Shown here: one piece after another, positions 62,941-64,000 of the stretch
How the letters are laid out: each line of letters begins with the position of its first letter
Position numbering within the stretch: position 1 is the stretch's first letter
Assembly (NCBI GenBank): GCA_023664605.1
Contig: JAMPFF010000001.1
Coordinates: 48,106-112,105 of the forward strand
Direction: 5' to 3'
From: Clostridium sp.
GTDB lineage: Bacteria > Bacillota > Clostridia > Lachnospirales > Lachnospiraceae
DNA: 64,000 nt
Translations under genes and position numbers: made by a program
The notes under the pieces: generated by a model
The model's database searches: none
What the model was told of the DNA's origin: nothing
What the model saw: only the letters and a program-made list of their open reading frames with translations

Positions 62941-63820
62941 CCAAATATTTGTCAAAAAATACATCATACGGCATATCGGGGTCTAATATAATATTTTCAT
63001 GCCCAGTGCCGCCTTTAACCGGCGTCATATAATCCCCGTAACACTGCGTCAAAATCTTATCATATTCGGCGGGTGCAGGCACTTTGATATGCTCAAAAGG
63101 CAGATAGACCGTCTTTTGAAACCACTCTCTTTTTACGCTCTTGCCTCCCTCCCCTGACAATTCGTCTAAAATGTAATTTACATTTTCAGACTGTCCGGCA
63201 TACGAGAGACTGAGTGTCTCAAATTCCTTTAATCTCTGGCTTCTGTCCATCTTAATCAGGTCTAATAAAATATCAATATCAAGCGTAAACTGTTTTCCCT
63301 GCTCATAGTCTAATAATAACTGTTTAGGGTTATAAATGGTGCGTTTAATATCCCTCTGTACCTCCAAGACCGTAGAAAACTCCTCATGGACGCCATCCGG
63401 TACGTCATCCAGCGGAAAAATGTCTATAAACATGCCCTGATTGAAATTTTTTACGGAAAATTCAATCGCCGTCGTTCTACTATCCCTGATTTTAGAGAAA
63501 AACCAAAGCATCTGGTCGTTATAGGAATTCTGGAAAAAATAAGGCGCTTTAAATTCTTTCGGGGCTATTTCCTGAAATTTCTCATAGTCCTGTCTAAACA
63601 TGACAACGTCAATATCGTCATCCCACGGGATAAATCCCTTATGCCGTACCGCACCGAGCAGCGTGCCATAATATACATAATAGGGAATATCATACTTTTT
63701 ACAAACGATATCCAACTGCTCTAAGAGATTAATCGCTACCGACCATACCTTTTTACGCTTCCTGTCCACCTTAAAATCCCAGCGTATTTCTTCTTTTAAG
63801 AATGACTCATCAAAGTCCAT
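62930..63820 (-). CDS. LicD-family phosphotransferase
   Basis: The protein has 296 residues. Motifs: YVYYGTLLGAVRHKGFIPWD with DDDIDVV, and GMFIDIFPLDDVPDG. It is paralogous to 47685-48533. It lies next to flagellin on the same strand, separated by a terminator. AGGAGG is 12 nt before the ATG. Probably decorates the flagellar glycan with a phospho-alcohol; inferred. Confidence 0.85.
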   Translation of the reverse strand: MDFDESFLKEEIRWDFKVDRKRKKVWSVAINLLEQLDIVCKKYDIPYYVYYGTLLGAVRHKGFIPWDDDIDVVMFRQDYEKFQEIAPKEFKAPYFFQNSYNDQMLWFFSKIRDSRTTAIEFSVKNFNQGMFIDIFPLDDVPDGVHEEFSTVLEVQRDIKRTIYNPKQLLLDYEQGKQFTLDIDILLDLIKMDRSQRLKEFETLSLSYAGQSENVNYILDELSGEGGKSVKREWFQKTVYLPFEHIKVPAPAEYDKILTQCYGDYMTPVKGGTGHENIILDPDMPYDVFFDKYLEER

Positions 63821-63877
63821 ATCTTTTTATATCCTCCTGAAAATTTATTGAGATAGTTATATATACCTTATCATAAT

Positions 63878-63904
63878 AAGAGCCGCCCTTGTAGGACGGC
63901 TCTT
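63878..63904 (-). terminator. Terminator after flagellin
   Basis: On the minus strand AAGAGCCGTCCT and AGGGCGGCTCTT pair over 12 bp (one G-U) around a 3-nt loop, followed by a T-rich TTATTATG stretch. It lies 44 bp after the flagellin stop. Confidence 0.75.
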
Positions 63905-63947
63905 TAAATCCTTTTGTACGATATTTCTTTTTAGCATTGCTAACTTT

Positions 63948-64000
63948 TTATTGAAGTAATGACAACGCCAACTGATTGGACTGATTTGCCTGTGATAACA
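63948..64000 (-). CDS. Flagellin, C-terminal end only
   Basis: The minus strand reads LSQANQSNQLALSLLQ and then TAA (63948-63950), with the rest of the gene outside the window. This is the conserved C-terminal D0 helix of flagellin, which packs in the filament core. It is too short for the ORF length threshold but the match is distinctive. It anchors the interpretation of the island as flagellin modification. Confidence 0.88.
   Translation of the reverse strand, partial: LSQANQSNQLALSLLQ

Noticed and set aside
15448-63820. Capsule or exopolysaccharide cluster
   Set aside because: No flippase, polymerase, exporter, chain-length regulator or lipid-carrier sugar transferase is present in 48 kb, and flagellin is adjacent.

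Overview
The window looks like the chromosome of an anaerobic, motile Clostridia member, most likely a Lachnospiraceae-type gut bacterium. Grounds: Gram-positive style Shine-Dalgarno sites, the LL-diaminopimelate aminotransferase route (dapL/dapF), a trpEGD block, many ferredoxin and radical-SAM proteins, and the C-terminus of a flagellin (ending ALSLLQ) at the extreme right edge on the minus strand. This placement is inference from gene content. I found no tRNA, rRNA, CRISPR array or complete insertion sequence.

Left part (1-12 kb) is ordinary chromosome: a vWA lipoprotein, two ECF sigma systems in tandem, dapF-dapL, a lone RelB/DinJ-type antitoxin, two small membrane proteins, and trpEGD ending at a strong bidirectional terminator. 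From 12 to 15.3 kb is an AT-rich accessory patch: a membrane-anchored dCTP-deaminase/dUTPase-like protein, two small unknown proteins and an Rpn/PDDEXK-type nuclease, with two copies of a 63-bp palindromic repeat around the last three.

From 15.4 to 63.8 kb is a very large glycan and modification island: glycosyltransferases of the GT2, GT8, GT32, RgpF and CgeB/DUF3880 types, two FkbM methyltransferases and one class I methyltransferase, three radical-SAM proteins, an FrhB/pyruvyl-transferase pair, a heptose-nucleotide set (gmhA, gmhB, HldE-like, epimerase), DegT aminotransferase, two LicD proteins, a CDP-glycerol-transferase-like protein and a TagD-oxidoreductase fusion. No flippase, polymerase, ABC exporter or lipid-carrier primer is present. 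With flagellin next door, cytoplasmic flagellin glycosylation is the best reading. Four toxin-antitoxin modules (HicAB, ParE/RelE type, YoeB/RelB, BrnTA-like) are scattered through it.

The most interesting signal is a set of seven poly-G/poly-C tracts of 7-9 bp, each inside a coding region of this AT-rich island. Five of the genes are in frame. Two are frameshifted exactly at the tract: a methyltransferase with G9 and an RgpF-type glycosyltransferase with C7. In both a single-base change restores one full-length protein. This looks like a phase-variable (slipped-strand) contingency system for surface glycans in a Gram-positive commensal. A second locus-wide feature is a roughly 90-residue Rossmann-like module of the form YGAG...IDN..., attached at either end to at least eleven otherwise unrelated enzymes and also present almost alone in one small gene.
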